This document shows, in pieces, positions 48,184 to 57,150 of a DNA stretch of 64,000 bases. A program made the position numbers and the translations under genes. The notes below the pieces were generated by a model. The model worked only from the letters and a program-made list of their open reading frames with translations. It had not been told where the DNA came from and ran no database searches. The DNA is taken from positions 69,846 through 133,845 of the forward strand of contig NZ_BBUY01000003.1 of assembly GCF_001590865.1 (NCBI RefSeq), in the 5' to 3' direction. The first letter of the stretch is position 1, and each line of letters begins with the position of its first letter. The stretch is from Streptomyces sp. NBRC 110611. Its GTDB lineage: Bacteria > Actinomycetota > Actinomycetes > Streptomycetales > Streptomycetaceae.

Positions 48184-48795
48184 CTAGACCACTTTGGGGC
48201 CGCGTGCCAATTCGCGTGCCATAACGTGCCGATTTCCGCACCGAGTCGGCACCCTTAAACCCTTCCGTGGCGACTCGGCGGCGGGCGTCTCGAATCGCGA
48301 GACGTGATATTCGTGGTCTGCGTCACACTCTGCTGAGTGACATGGGCGCTCCTTGCGGGCGCCGGGCGCGGGGCGGTGGACCGGGGCCGGGCGGGTCTTG
48401 GTGACCGAGACGCCCTTGGCCGAGGAGCCTTCGGACGTGCCGATGGTGAGTTCCACCGAGTCGTGCCTGGTGCGGCGAGGGTCAGGGCGGTCGGTGTCGC
48501 TGATGTCCGCCTGGATCTGGGCCGGTCCGGCGGCGACGGCATTGACGTGGACCTTGGCGGTGCGGGTGCCGGGGGTCCAGGCGAGTGTGCGGCTGGTGCG
48601 CTGACCGAAGCTGTCCGTCGTGGAGGCGGCGAGGCCGGAGTACGCGCCGGTTATCCGGAGTGCGGGCGGCAGTTGGAGGGACAGGCCGGCACGCTTGACG
48701 CCAGTCTGCGCCGTGATGTCCACGGTGAGGGTGGCCTGTTCGCCGACGGCGGGGAGGTGATCGAGGGAAGCGGTGACGCCGAGGCAGCTGAGCGG
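48184..48795 (-). pseudogene. Fragment of a secreted or surface Ig-like protein
   Basis: Minus frame '[45 protein letters not shown]' onward looks like the start of a Streptomyces beta-rich surface domain; a stop lies upstream and no start codon with ribosome site exists. The last ~70 residues are Arg/Pro-rich and run into the att region, so the original end is probably lost. Confidence 0.4.
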
Positions 48796-49215
48796 CGCCT
48801 CTACAGCCAGCCATCAGCCATTGGGCCATAGCAGCACCGTGGGTAACGGTGGCCGGAACCATATACCTCACGGCTTGCGCATGTCACCGCCTTCGGAGAA
48901 GCGCGCGAGCCACACCACGCACGCGCTTGACGAACGCCCGTCTGTCGGACTCCCTTTGACGACGGCACGACGTGCGGAGAACTCCCGTGCGTCGATCCAG
49001 CGTCGACGCGATCTGCCGTTGCGAGGTGGCCTGTTGGCATGCGGTAGCGACTGAGTCCTGTGACGCCTCAGGGGCATTTCTGCGATGTGGCTTTGACGCC
49101 CCACCTGTTCGTGACCTGCGGCGTTTCAGGGGCGATTGACGTGGCGGGTGCGGTGTCGGCTGAGCCGGGCCTCATGGTCCGTCGCGGTCAGTGGGCAGCT
49201 TCCCCGGCCGCCGGG
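48796..49215. other. Gene-free island segment
   Basis: About 420 bases; only weak, mutually exclusive frames. Two similar blocks (TCAGGGGCATT.. near 49070, TCAGGGGCGATT near 49125) are too short to call. Nothing else seen. Confidence 0.4.
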
Positions 49216-49313
49216 CTTTCCTTTGGGCAGATCGTGGCCCACGCCTTCCCTTGGGCAGAGGAGTTGTGTTCCGTGAGGCATACCGCCGCGCCGCGGCTCT
49301 GCCTTTCGGCAGA
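49216..49313. promoter_or_regulatory. Triple operator cluster before the secreted-toxin-like gene
   Basis: Three copies of the 16-bp motif: 49216-49231 and 49244-49259 (right arm GGGCAGA intact, left arm degenerate), and 49298-49313, TCTGCCTTTCGGCAGA, a perfect TCTGCC/GGCAGA palindrome. Spacings 28 and 54 nt are close to the 32 and 54 nt of the cluster at 53271, so a conserved arrangement is being kept. Confidence 0.7.
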
Positions 49314-49402
49314 CCGCTGATCCAGTCCCTGAGAGTGACGGATCCAGCCACCTGCACAACCACGATTGAGGCGACTCCAGCAACCCCCTTCCAGGAGCAC
49401 CC

Positions 49403-50494
49403 ATGACGCAGGTTCCAGGAGCATCCATGTCGCAGGCAGTCCCCACCCCCTCAGCCCCCCAGGGCATCACCGCTTCCGCCATCACCCGTGTGCACAAGAC
49501 GTCGCGCCGTAAGAGCAGTGTGATGGCCGGAGGGCTGGCCACCGCGTTCCTCACCGGCATATCCCTGATCGGCTACCAGACCCCCGCCTTCGCCGACGAC
49601 GGCCAGCCCGCGAAGATCGCCGACGGCACCTACGAGTCCGACCAGGGCGTCATCGCCGCGATGGAGAAGACGGATCCGGTCAACTCCTCGGAATCCTCCA
49701 TGGGGTATCCCGCCGGGGTGGACAAGGACAAGGACGGCAACGTCAAGCCATTCACCCTGGCGGACGTGCAGAGCACGTACGACCCCGAACAGGCCGTCAA
49801 GGACGCCCAGGCGGCAGCGACGCAGTACGCGGCCGACGAGAAGCACTCCGCGCCGCTGCGGGAGAGCGCCAAGCACCTGGTCGACGGATGGTCCGATACG
49901 ACCAAGCCCAACGGCACTGAAATCCGCCAGAACACCAAGGACAACGTGCTGACCGGCGGGCAGAGCGCCGAGCAGTACTGCAACATGTCCAACAAGGACC
50001 CACAAAGCTCGGCTTACGGACAGGCGGCGCCCTGCATGTTCGTCGGGAAGCTCGACGAGAAGTACCCGCAGCGGGGCGCCAGCGACGGCCTCACGGGCGA
50101 GGGCAAGCTCACCTACAAGGTCTCGGCGTCCGTCGCCGACGAGAGCAGCACGACCGAAGGCTGGCAGGTGGGCGGCAAGATCACGCCCAAGATTGGTGAC
50201 GGCGAGTCCGAGGTCGGCGGCGAGGCGAGCTTCACCTACAGCTACAGCTCCACCTCCACCACCAAGGTGCAGAACACCAAGGAAACGGACGTCGAGATCA
50301 ACGTGCCGCAGGGCAAGAAGGGCTACCTCGAAGGCCGGGCCAACGGGGCTACCTACACCGGCTACATCGTCGTCCGCGACCTCGACACCAGCACCAACCA
50401 GGAACATGTCGTAGCCATTCCGGCCCGGGTCTTCATCCAGGCCCCTGGCAGCGGCAGCTCGGTCACCTGGGTCAAGCGCCTCAAGGCCGCGTAG
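49403..50494 (+). CDS. Secreted aerolysin/ETX-MTX2-like protein
   Basis: 363 residues from ATG 49403; ATG 49427 is equally good because the ribosome site and start codon are duplicated. A long Thr/Arg-rich N-region precedes a signal core (~41-60) with cleavage after 'TPAFA' near residue 64. The mature ~299 residues have two cysteines. Residues ~250-325 show Ser/Thr alternation ('EASFTYSYSSTSTTKVQN') followed by 'NVPQGKKGYLEG', the insertion-loop plus Pro-Gly-Lys pattern of aerolysin-type beta-pore-formers. Pore formation is inference from pattern; a periplasm/cell-wall structural role is the alternative. First gene of the two-component regulon. Confidence 0.75.
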   Translation: MTQVPGASMSQAVPTPSAPQGITASAITRVHKTSRRKSSVMAGGLATAFLTGISLIGYQTPAFADDGQPAKIADGTYESDQGVIAAMEKTDPVNSSESSMGYPAGVDKDKDGNVKPFTLADVQSTYDPEQAVKDAQAAATQYAADEKHSAPLRESAKHLVDGWSDTTKPNGTEIRQNTKDNVLTGGQSAEQYCNMSNKDPQSSAYGQAAPCMFVGKLDEKYPQRGASDGLTGEGKLTYKVSASVADESSTTEGWQVGGKITPKIGDGESEVGGEASFTYSYSSTSTTKVQNTKETDVEINVPQGKKGYLEGRANGATYTGYIVVRDLDTSTNQEHVVAIPARVFIQAPGSGSSVTWVKRLKAA

Positions 50495-50528
50495 CGGGTC
50501 CTCAGCCGGCGATCGGTCTGTGCGGCCG

Positions 50529-50560
50529 GCTGGTCCTCTGCCTTTGGGTAGAGGACCAGC
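50529..50560 (+). terminator. Terminator containing an operator copy
   Basis: 14-bp stem with one G/T pair (50529-50542 / 50547-50560), loop TTTG, 35 nt past the stop. Its centre, 50537-50552, is another copy of the 16-bp motif (TCTGCCTTTGGGTAGA). Confidence 0.75.
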
Positions 50561-50611
50561 TCCTCCGTGAGTCGCAGGGGACCGGCCCAGGTGAGACCCA
50601 TAATCGGCGGT

Positions 50612-52357
50612 ATGCCGTCCAGTGCCCCACCGACCGCCGCCCAGCGTCCGCCCACCCGGAGTCCCTTCACCGGGCCCGGGGAACAGGGGCGGCAGCTGTG
50701 GCGGGCGGCGGGTGAGACGGCCCTCGCCGGGCTGCTGGTACTGCTGACGTATCAGGCACTGGACTGGTACCAGGGACAGCCGTCGATGCTCGCTATGACG
50801 CTCGACGGCTCGGTCATGGTGGCGCTGGCGCTGGTCGGGATCGGGCTGGTGCTGGTGCGGCGCCGGTTCCCGGCGTGGAGTCTGCTCGGGCTGTCCGCGC
50901 TGATGGGGCTGTTCCCTGCCACGGGGCTGCTGACCGCGGTGGCCTCGTACACCGCGGCCCGGCAGACGGAGGCGCGGCGACGGCGCGGTGCGGTGCTGCT
51001 GGCGGGGCTTGCGTCGGCCATGCTGGCCGGTTTCGCGTCCGCGCCCGACACTGGGCTGGGCAGCAGGCCGTACGGGCTCGTACTCGGTGCTGTGCTGGCC
51101 GCGACCACCGTCCTGATTCCGGGCCTGGTCGGTACCGCGGGCGGGCAGCAGGACCGGCTGGTACGGGCGCTGCGGGAGCGTACGGCCGCCGCCGAGGAGG
51201 CACGGCGGCTGGCCGACAGCGAGGCACGGATGCACGAGCGCTCGCGCATCGCCGCGGAAATGCACGATCTGGTCGGGCACCGGCTCAGCCTGATCTCGCT
51301 GCACGCCGGCGGCCTGGAGATGGCGCTTCAGGAGCAGGCGCCGGAGCTGCGGGAGGAGGCCGCGCTGGTGCGCGGTGCCACCCGCGATGCGATGCGGGAA
51401 CTGCGCGAGGCGCTGGGGGTGCTGGGCCCGCTGGGGCGGGACACCGGCACCGACGCGCTGACCGACGCGACCGGCACCCGTCCCGACATCGAGGCGCTGG
51501 TGGCGGAGTCACGCGGCGTGGGCGTGCCCGTCGAGTTCTCGTGGGACGGGGATGATCTGGATGCGCGGCCGGCGCGGGTGCGTAGGGCGGTGCACCGGGT
51601 GGTGCGCGAGGCGCTGACCAACGTCCACCGGTACGCGGCCGGGGCCCATGTGACCGTCGCCGTCACCCACACCGGGGAGCGGGTGAAAGTCCAGGCCCGC
51701 AACGGCGTTCCGCCCGTGCCACCCGCCGCCACCACGGGGCTGGGTTCCGGACGCGGGCTGACCGGCCTGCGGGAGCGGGTGGCGCTGCTCGGCGGCACCC
51801 TGGAGGCGGGCCCGACGCCGGGCGGCGGGTTCAGCGTGACGGCGGACATCCCCGCAGACCCCGCGTCCGGGGCGCAGGCGGAGGAAGCGGAGGACGGAGC
51901 GGCCGCGGCACCGCACGAGGAGCGGCCGCAGGGCAGCACGCCCGTCAGGGCGGACCGGCGCCTTCAGCGGGGCCTGACGAGTGCGGCCGTCGGGCTGCTC
52001 GGCCTGGCGGGCGTGGGGGCGATGATGCTGTTCGGGGTCATCCTGGTGAACGAGGCGCGGCCGAGCCGCCCTTACCACCCCTTCGAGCCCCGGGTGGGGA
52101 TGACGCGGGAGCAGGTCCAGCGCGAGTGGATCACCGACAACGACATAGTGCGCGCGGCCGCCGCCGGCCGGGAACCGCACCGCCCGGCGTCCGCCACCGA
52201 CTGCATGTACCCGTGGGTGGACACGAAAGCCAAGGGCGGGCGGCTGCCGATCGTCCGCTACTGTTTCCGCTCCGACATCCTGATCTCGATCGACCGTTTC
52301 ACCGTGCCGGTGGTGACCGAACCTCAGCCGCCCCGTGGGAGCAGGACACATGACTGA
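50612..52357 (+). CDS. Histidine kinase with extracytoplasmic C-terminal domain
   Basis: 581 residues; ATG 50612 has CATAAT 7 nt upstream and no Shine-Dalgarno, so a leaderless mRNA is possible. Four to five membrane helices (~30-180), HisKA_3 'RIAAEMHDLVGHRLSLISLHAGGLEM' with phospho-His, HATPase ending 'GRGLTGLRERVALLGGTLEAG'. Then, unusually, a further membrane helix (~455-475) and an outward domain of ~100 residues with two cysteines ('CMYPWVDTKAKGGRLPIVRYC'). The extra domain is a good candidate for the ligand sensor. Overlaps the response regulator by 8 nt. Confidence 0.92.
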   Translation: MPSSAPPTAAQRPPTRSPFTGPGEQGRQLWRAAGETALAGLLVLLTYQALDWYQGQPSMLAMTLDGSVMVALALVGIGLVLVRRRFPAWSLLGLSALMGLFPATGLLTAVASYTAARQTEARRRRGAVLLAGLASAMLAGFASAPDTGLGSRPYGLVLGAVLAATTVLIPGLVGTAGGQQDRLVRALRERTAAAEEARRLADSEARMHERSRIAAEMHDLVGHRLSLISLHAGGLEMALQEQAPELREEAALVRGATRDAMRELREALGVLGPLGRDTGTDALTDATGTRPDIEALVAESRGVGVPVEFSWDGDDLDARPARVRRAVHRVVREALTNVHRYAAGAHVTVAVTHTGERVKVQARNGVPPVPPAATTGLGSGRGLTGLRERVALLGGTLEAGPTPGGGFSVTADIPADPASGAQAEEAEDGAAAAPHEERPQGSTPVRADRRLQRGLTSAAVGLLGLAGVGAMMLFGVILVNEARPSRPYHPFEPRVGMTREQVQREWITDNDIVRAAAAGREPHRPASATDCMYPWVDTKAKGGRLPIVRYCFRSDILISIDRFTVPVVTEPQPPRGSRTHD

Positions 52358-53051
52358 CCAAGCCGCCGACTCGACGGGTCCCGCGTCCGGCTCCGCGATC
52401 CGAGTGCTGCTCGCCGACGACGAGCAGATGATCCGGCACGGCGTACGGCTGATCCTCCGGCACGCCGACGGCATCGACGTGGTCGGCGAGGCAGCTAACG
52501 GCGCCGACGCCGTCCGCCTCGCCGCCGAGCGCCGGCCCGACGTCGTACTGCTCGACATCCGCATGCCGGTCCTCGACGGGCTCGCCGCCATCGAGCAGTT
52601 GCTCGCTCTCGATCCCGCCCCGCAGGTCGTCATGCTCACCACCTTCGGCGACGACGAGAACGTCCTGCGGGCCCTGGCGGCCGGCGCGACCGGCTTCCTT
52701 CTCAAGGACGAGGGCCCGCAGGAGCTGATCAGCGCGGTACGGGCGGCGGCCAACGGAGACGCGGTCCTCTCTCCCGGAGTCACCGGAACCGTCATCCAGC
52801 GGATGCTGCGCGGCGGCGCGGCCAGTGCCGTGACCACCGGACCGGACCAGCGGCTGGCCGGCCTGACGAACCGCGAACGCGAGGTCCTGGCCATGCTGGG
52901 CGAGGGCCTGTCCAACCTGGAGATCAGCGAACGGCTGGGCATCAGCGTGGGAACGGTCAAGTCACACGTCCGGTCGATCCTGGACAAGACCGACTCGGAC
53001 AGCCGGGTACAGGCGGCACTGCTCGCGCATCAGGCAGGACTCATGCGCTAG
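52350..53051 (+). CDS. NarL-type response regulator
   Basis: 233 residues from ATG 52350, inside the end of the kinase gene. Receiver with 'LADDEQMIRHG', phospho-Asp in 'VVLLDIRMPVLDG', 'VVMLTTFGDDENVLRALAAGATGFLLKDEG', LuxR helix-turn-helix 'LTNREREVLAMLGEGLSNLEISERLGISVGTVKSHVRSILDKT'. It is the obvious candidate to bind the repeated 16-bp palindromes around it, one of which follows at 53099. Confidence 0.95.
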   Translation: MTDQAADSTGPASGSAIRVLLADDEQMIRHGVRLILRHADGIDVVGEAANGADAVRLAAERRPDVVLLDIRMPVLDGLAAIEQLLALDPAPQVVMLTTFGDDENVLRALAAGATGFLLKDEGPQELISAVRAAANGDAVLSPGVTGTVIQRMLRGGAASAVTTGPDQRLAGLTNREREVLAMLGEGLSNLEISERLGISVGTVKSHVRSILDKTDSDSRVQAALLAHQAGLMR

Positions 53052-53098
53052 GGCGACCCGAGGTACTTCCCGGACGAAGCCTCGGGGCGTACCACGCC

Positions 53099-53114
53099 TC
53101 TGCCTAAAGGAAGA
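53099..53114. promoter_or_regulatory. Operator copy after the response regulator
   Basis: TCTGCCTAAAGGAAGA; its reverse complement TCTTCCTTTAGGCAGA is identical to the copy at 53271. The rest of 53052-53270 is without a recognisable gene. Confidence 0.65.
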
Positions 53115-53270
53115 TCCGGCAGTGGGCGACGGCCGCAAGCTGCTGACCCTGAACTCGTGGTGGCCAGTTGTCCAGGCAGCCGTCGACAGGCGGCGATGGG
53201 AAGACCGTGCGAGGGGCGACCGCGGACGCGGATGACCGGGGGGGGACGCGGTTGTGCCCGGATCGCAGGG

Positions 53271-53372
53271 TCTTCCTTTAGGCAGAGGCGCCGTGGTCCA
53301 CGCCTTCCTTTAGACAGAGGCGCTCTGTTCCACGAGGCATACCGACGTGCCGCGGCTCTGCCTTTGGGCAGG
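53271..53372. promoter_or_regulatory. Triple operator cluster before the ABC transporter operon
   Basis: Copies at 53271-53286 (TCTTCCTTTAGGCAGA), 53303-53318 (CCTTCCTTTAGACAGA) and 53357-53372 (TCTGCCTTTGGGCAGG). The stretch 53290-53480 is homologous to the leader of the secreted gene (49240-49430), including GAGGCATACCG and GCCGCGGCTCTGCCTTT. Confidence 0.7.
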
Positions 53373-53470
53373 CCGCAGATTCAGGTCCTGAGGGCGACGG
53401 ATCGAGGCCATCTGCGCGACCACGATGGAAGCGAGTCGAGCACCCCTTTTAGGAGCCCCGGGAGTCCCCC

Positions 53471-54292
53471 ATGTCGCAGCCACCCCTGCCGTACGCAGGC
53501 ACCGCCCCCGCAATCCCCCATCAGTCCACAACTTCCCACGGTCCGGCCCCCGTCGAGGCCGCCGCGTACGCCACCGGGCTGAGCAAGGTCTACGGCGAGG
53601 GCGAGGCCCGCGTCGTGGCGCTGGACTCGGTGGCCGTGGAGTTCGGGCGCGGCCGGTTCACCGCGATCATGGGTCCGTCCGGCTCCGGCAAGTCGACCCT
53701 GATGCACTGCATGGCGGGGCTCGACTCGATCTCCGGGGGCTCCGCCCGCATCGGTGACACCGAGCTCTCCCGCCTGAACGACCGGCAGCTCACCAGGCTC
53801 CGCCGGGACAAGATCGGCTTCATCTTCCAGGCGTTCAACCTGCTGCCGACGCTGACCGCCATCGAGAACATCACGCTGCCGATGGACATCGCCGGCCGCA
53901 AGCCCGACCAGCAGTGGCTGGACCTGGTCGTAGGGACCGTCGGCCTGGCCGGACGGCTCCAGCACCGTCCCTCGCAGCTCTCCGGAGGCCAACAGCAGCG
54001 GGTCGCCGTGGCCCGCGCGCTGGCCAGCCGCCCGGAGATCATCTTCGCGGACGAGCCGACCGGCAACCTCGACTCCCGCTCCGGCGCCGAAGTCCTGGGC
54101 TTCCTACGGGATTCCGTACGCGAGCTGGGGCAGACCGTCGTGATGGTCACCCACGACCCGGTGGCCGCCTCCTACGCCGACCGCGTCGTCTTCCTCGCCG
54201 ACGGGCGCATCACCGACGAGCTACCCGCCCCCACCGCCGAGGCCGTCCTCGACCGGATGCGGCACTTCGAGGCCACAGGCCGGACGAGCTGA
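53471..54292 (+). CDS. ABC transporter ATPase (MacB/LolD/Bce type)
   Basis: 273 residues. Pro-rich start, then Walker A 'GPSGSGKST', Q-loop 'FIFQAFNLLPTLTA', signature 'LSGGQQQRVAVARAL', Walker B 'IIFADEPTGNLDS', H-loop 'VMVTHDP'. Partner of the FtsX-type permease 86 nt downstream. Antimicrobial-peptide detoxification or lipoprotein-type mechanotransmission are family roles; the substrate is unknown. GGGAG lies 5 nt before ATG 53471. Confidence 0.95.
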   Translation: MSQPPLPYAGTAPAIPHQSTTSHGPAPVEAAAYATGLSKVYGEGEARVVALDSVAVEFGRGRFTAIMGPSGSGKSTLMHCMAGLDSISGGSARIGDTELSRLNDRQLTRLRRDKIGFIFQAFNLLPTLTAIENITLPMDIAGRKPDQQWLDLVVGTVGLAGRLQHRPSQLSGGQQQRVAVARALASRPEIIFADEPTGNLDSRSGAEVLGFLRDSVRELGQTVVMVTHDPVAASYADRVVFLADGRITDELPAPTAEAVLDRMRHFEATGRTS

Positions 54293-54378
54293 CACCCGCG
54301 CCCGCGCATCCGCTCACGCATCCCACCACCGCATACCTCGGTCTCCCGCCGCGTACCTCCAGGACTGACACCACCCCC

Positions 54379-56973
54379 ATGCTGCGTACCGCCCTGCGCA
54401 ACGTCCTTGCGCACAAAGCCCGATTGCTCATGACCGCGCTCGCGGTCCTGCTCGGCGTCGCCTTCGTCTCCGGCACCCTCGTCTTCGGCGACACCACCGC
54501 GAACGCCTTCCGCAACGCCTCCGCCCAGAGCCTCAAGGACGTCGCCGTCTCCGTACAGGACGAGCAGGCGTCCGAGGCCGATCCCGCCGCCGTCAGCCCG
54601 GCCCAGGGAAGAGGCGACAGGACGACCACCGCGCTGGATGCCGCGCTGGCGAACAAGATCCGCGCGCTGCCCGGCGTCGCCTCGGTGCGCGCCACCGTCA
54701 CCGGCCAAGCCACCCTGGCGGGCAAAGACGGCCGTCCCGTCAACGCAGACAGCAGCTGGCAGAACCTGGCCACCAACTACCTGCCCGGCAAGGACGGCAA
54801 GGACAGTCACTTCCCGCTGAAGGGAGGCCGCGGCCCGGCCAACGACGGCGAGCTGGTCCTGGACGCGAAGACCGCCCAGAAGGCCGGCTACCGGATCGGC
54901 GACACCGTCCGCTTCGCCACCGACGGCCCCGCCCTGACCAAGAAGCTGGTCGGCATCGTCACCACCGACGACCCGCGCATCACCGCCGGCGGCACACTCA
55001 CGCTGTTCGACACCACCACTGCGCAGAAGCTGTTCCACACTCCCGGCCGCTTCCACGAGATCGCCGTCGCCGCGCAGCCCGGCACCGACGAGCACGCGCT
55101 GACCGCCCGGGTGCAGGCCCTGCTGCCCGAGAAAGGCGCCATGGCCACCAGCGGCGCCGACCTGGCCGCCCGGCAGTCGAAGCAGATCGCCGAGACCACC
55201 ACGCGGTTGACCAAGTCGCTGCTGGCCTTCGCAGGCATCGCGCTGTTCGTCGGCGTATTCCTCATCGCCAACACCTTCACGATGCTGATCGCCCAACGCA
55301 GCCGCGAGATCGCGCTGCTGCGGGCAGTGGGCGCCTCCCGCCGTCAGGTCGTGCGCTCCGTCCTCATCGAGGCAGCCCTCGTCGGACTCGGCGCCTCCGC
55401 CGCCGGCTTCGCCCTCGGCCTGGGCATCGCCACCGCCCTGCACCCGCTGCTCAGCACCAACGGCGCCGAGCTGCCCGACGGCCCCCTGGTCATCTCGCCC
55501 ACGGCCCCGCTGGCATCGCTGGCGGTCGGCGTCGTCGTCACCGTTCTGGCCGCCTGGCTGCCGTCCCGCAAGGCCGCCAAAATCGCGCCGGTCGCGGTGC
55601 TCAGCAGCGCCGGCCTGGTTCCCCCCGCCCGCTCCCTGAAGGTCCGCACCATCCTCGGCACGCTCCTGACCGGACTCGGTGTGGCGGTCATGCTGTACGT
55701 CTCCACGCTGAAGACCAGCAAAGAGACGAACCTTATGACCGCCATGCTCGGCGGCGCCCTCACCCTCTGCGGCATGATCGTGCTGGCTCCGCTGCTCTCC
55801 CGGCCGCTGATCACCCTGGCCGGCAAGGTCACCACCCGCTTCTTCGGCATCAGCGGCAAACTCGCCCAGCAGAACGCCCTGCGCAACCCGCGGCGCACCG
55901 CCGCCACCGCCTCGGCCCTCATGATCGGAATCGCCCTGATCACCGGCCTCACCGCCGGCGGGTACTCCACCCAGCAAGCCCTCGACAAGGAGGCGACCCA
56001 GGGCCTGGCCGCCGACTACAAGGTCTCCAACAGCGCCTACCGCGGCCTCGACGCCACCGCGGCCGACAAGATCTCCAAGCTGCCCGGCGTGGCGGCAGCC
56101 GCCCCCATCACCTCCACGAACCTCGACATCCAGGGCACCTTCGCCACGATCACGGGCACCGACCCGAGAGCGCTCGGCGCGGCAGCGGACCTGAACTTCC
56201 AGGCCGGCTCACTGCGCGACATCGGCCCGGGCAAGGTCGCCGTCTCCGACACGTTCGCGCAGCAGGCCGGGCTGCATGTCGGCGACAAGGTCGACGCCGA
56301 CCTGAGCACCGGCCAGGGCGACAAGATCAGGAAGAAGCTGGCGGTCGTCGGCATCTACACCAAGACACGCGCCGTATACGACGCGTTGGGCGCAGTGGCC
56401 GATGTGCTCCCCTCCACCGCCACCCAGACACTCGACAACGTCCTGGTCAAGGCCGAACCCGGCAAGGCCGCAGGGCTGGAGCCCCAGATCCGCAAGGCCC
56501 TCGGCAACAGCCCCCTGCTGAAGGTCCAGAACCAGGAACAGCTCATCACAGCCGACAGCGGATCCCTCACCACCGTCCTCAACATGCTGTACGGACTGCT
56601 CGCCATGGCCGTCGTCATCGCCGTCCTCGGCGTCATCAACACACTCGCCATGTCCGTCTTCGAACGCACCCGGGAGATCGGAATGCTGCGCGCCATCGGC
56701 CTCGACCGCGCCGGCATCAGGCAAATGATCCGACTCGAATCGGTGGTCATCTCCGTCTTCGGCGCACTGCTCGGGATCGGCACGGGCATCTTCCTGGCCT
56801 GGGCGGCGGGCGGCATGACGACGTCGTCGATGCCCCTGTACGAAACGGCCCTGCCCTGGGCCAAGCTCGGACTCTTCGTCGCGCTGGCACTGCTGATCGG
56901 CGTCCTGGCAGCCATCTGGCCGGCCCACAGGGCCGCACGCCTGAACATGCTCCGGGCGATCGCGTCCCACTGA
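54379..56973 (+). CDS. FtsX-like ABC permease, double-domain
   Basis: 864 residues. An N-terminal helix ('KARLLMTALAVLLGVAFVSGTLVF'), a large outward domain (~40-275), three helices with 'QRSREIALLRAVGASRRQVVRSVLIEA', a second helix and outward domain, then three final helices with 'ERTREIGMLRAIGLDRAGIRQMIRLESV'. This is the MacB_PCD/FtsX plan duplicated. Works with the upstream ATPase in sensing or removing envelope-active compounds. No ribosome site is evident. Four 9-bp repeats follow the stop. Confidence 0.94.
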   Translation: MLRTALRNVLAHKARLLMTALAVLLGVAFVSGTLVFGDTTANAFRNASAQSLKDVAVSVQDEQASEADPAAVSPAQGRGDRTTTALDAALANKIRALPGVASVRATVTGQATLAGKDGRPVNADSSWQNLATNYLPGKDGKDSHFPLKGGRGPANDGELVLDAKTAQKAGYRIGDTVRFATDGPALTKKLVGIVTTDDPRITAGGTLTLFDTTTAQKLFHTPGRFHEIAVAAQPGTDEHALTARVQALLPEKGAMATSGADLAARQSKQIAETTTRLTKSLLAFAGIALFVGVFLIANTFTMLIAQRSREIALLRAVGASRRQVVRSVLIEAALVGLGASAAGFALGLGIATALHPLLSTNGAELPDGPLVISPTAPLASLAVGVVVTVLAAWLPSRKAAKIAPVAVLSSAGLVPPARSLKVRTILGTLLTGLGVAVMLYVSTLKTSKETNLMTAMLGGALTLCGMIVLAPLLSRPLITLAGKVTTRFFGISGKLAQQNALRNPRRTAATASALMIGIALITGLTAGGYSTQQALDKEATQGLAADYKVSNSAYRGLDATAADKISKLPGVAAAAPITSTNLDIQGTFATITGTDPRALGAAADLNFQAGSLRDIGPGKVAVSDTFAQQAGLHVGDKVDADLSTGQGDKIRKKLAVVGIYTKTRAVYDALGAVADVLPSTATQTLDNVLVKAEPGKAAGLEPQIRKALGNSPLLKVQNQEQLITADSGSLTTVLNMLYGLLAMAVVIAVLGVINTLAMSVFERTREIGMLRAIGLDRAGIRQMIRLESVVISVFGALLGIGTGIFLAWAAGGMTTSSMPLYETALPWAKLGLFVALALLIGVLAAIWPAHRAARLNMLRAIASH

Positions 56974-56980
56974 ACACCGC

Positions 56981-57016
56981 ATGGGCCGCATGGGCCGCAT
57001 GGGCCGCATGGGCCGC
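56981..57016. repeat. Four tandem ATGGGCCGC units
   Basis: Exact 9-bp units from 56981 to 57016, 8 bases past the permease stop. Looks like a replication-slippage tract. Confidence 0.9.
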
Positions 57017-57085
57017 AAACGAGCGTGAGGCGAGCCGGCGCGCCGGTCACGCGGAGCCGACCGCTCTACGGCCTCAACTCCCCCT

Positions 57086-57130
57086 GACGCGGCCGACCAC
57101 GTCACCCCACCACTGACTGTCGGCCGCGTC
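57086..57130 (+). terminator. Hairpin after the permease gene
   Basis: 12-bp perfect stem (57086-57097 / 57119-57130), 21-nt loop, 20 nt before the small coupled ORF. Confidence 0.65.
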
Positions 57131-57150
57131 ATCACCAAGTGAGGAACATC

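Noticed and set aside
48337..48831. 164-codon plus frame near the left island end
   Set aside because: Opposite strand shows a better protein-like beta-domain pattern; Gly/Arg-rich shadow composition.
49060..49320. 86-codon plus frame before the secreted protein
   Set aside because: Runs through the operator cluster and has no ribosome site.
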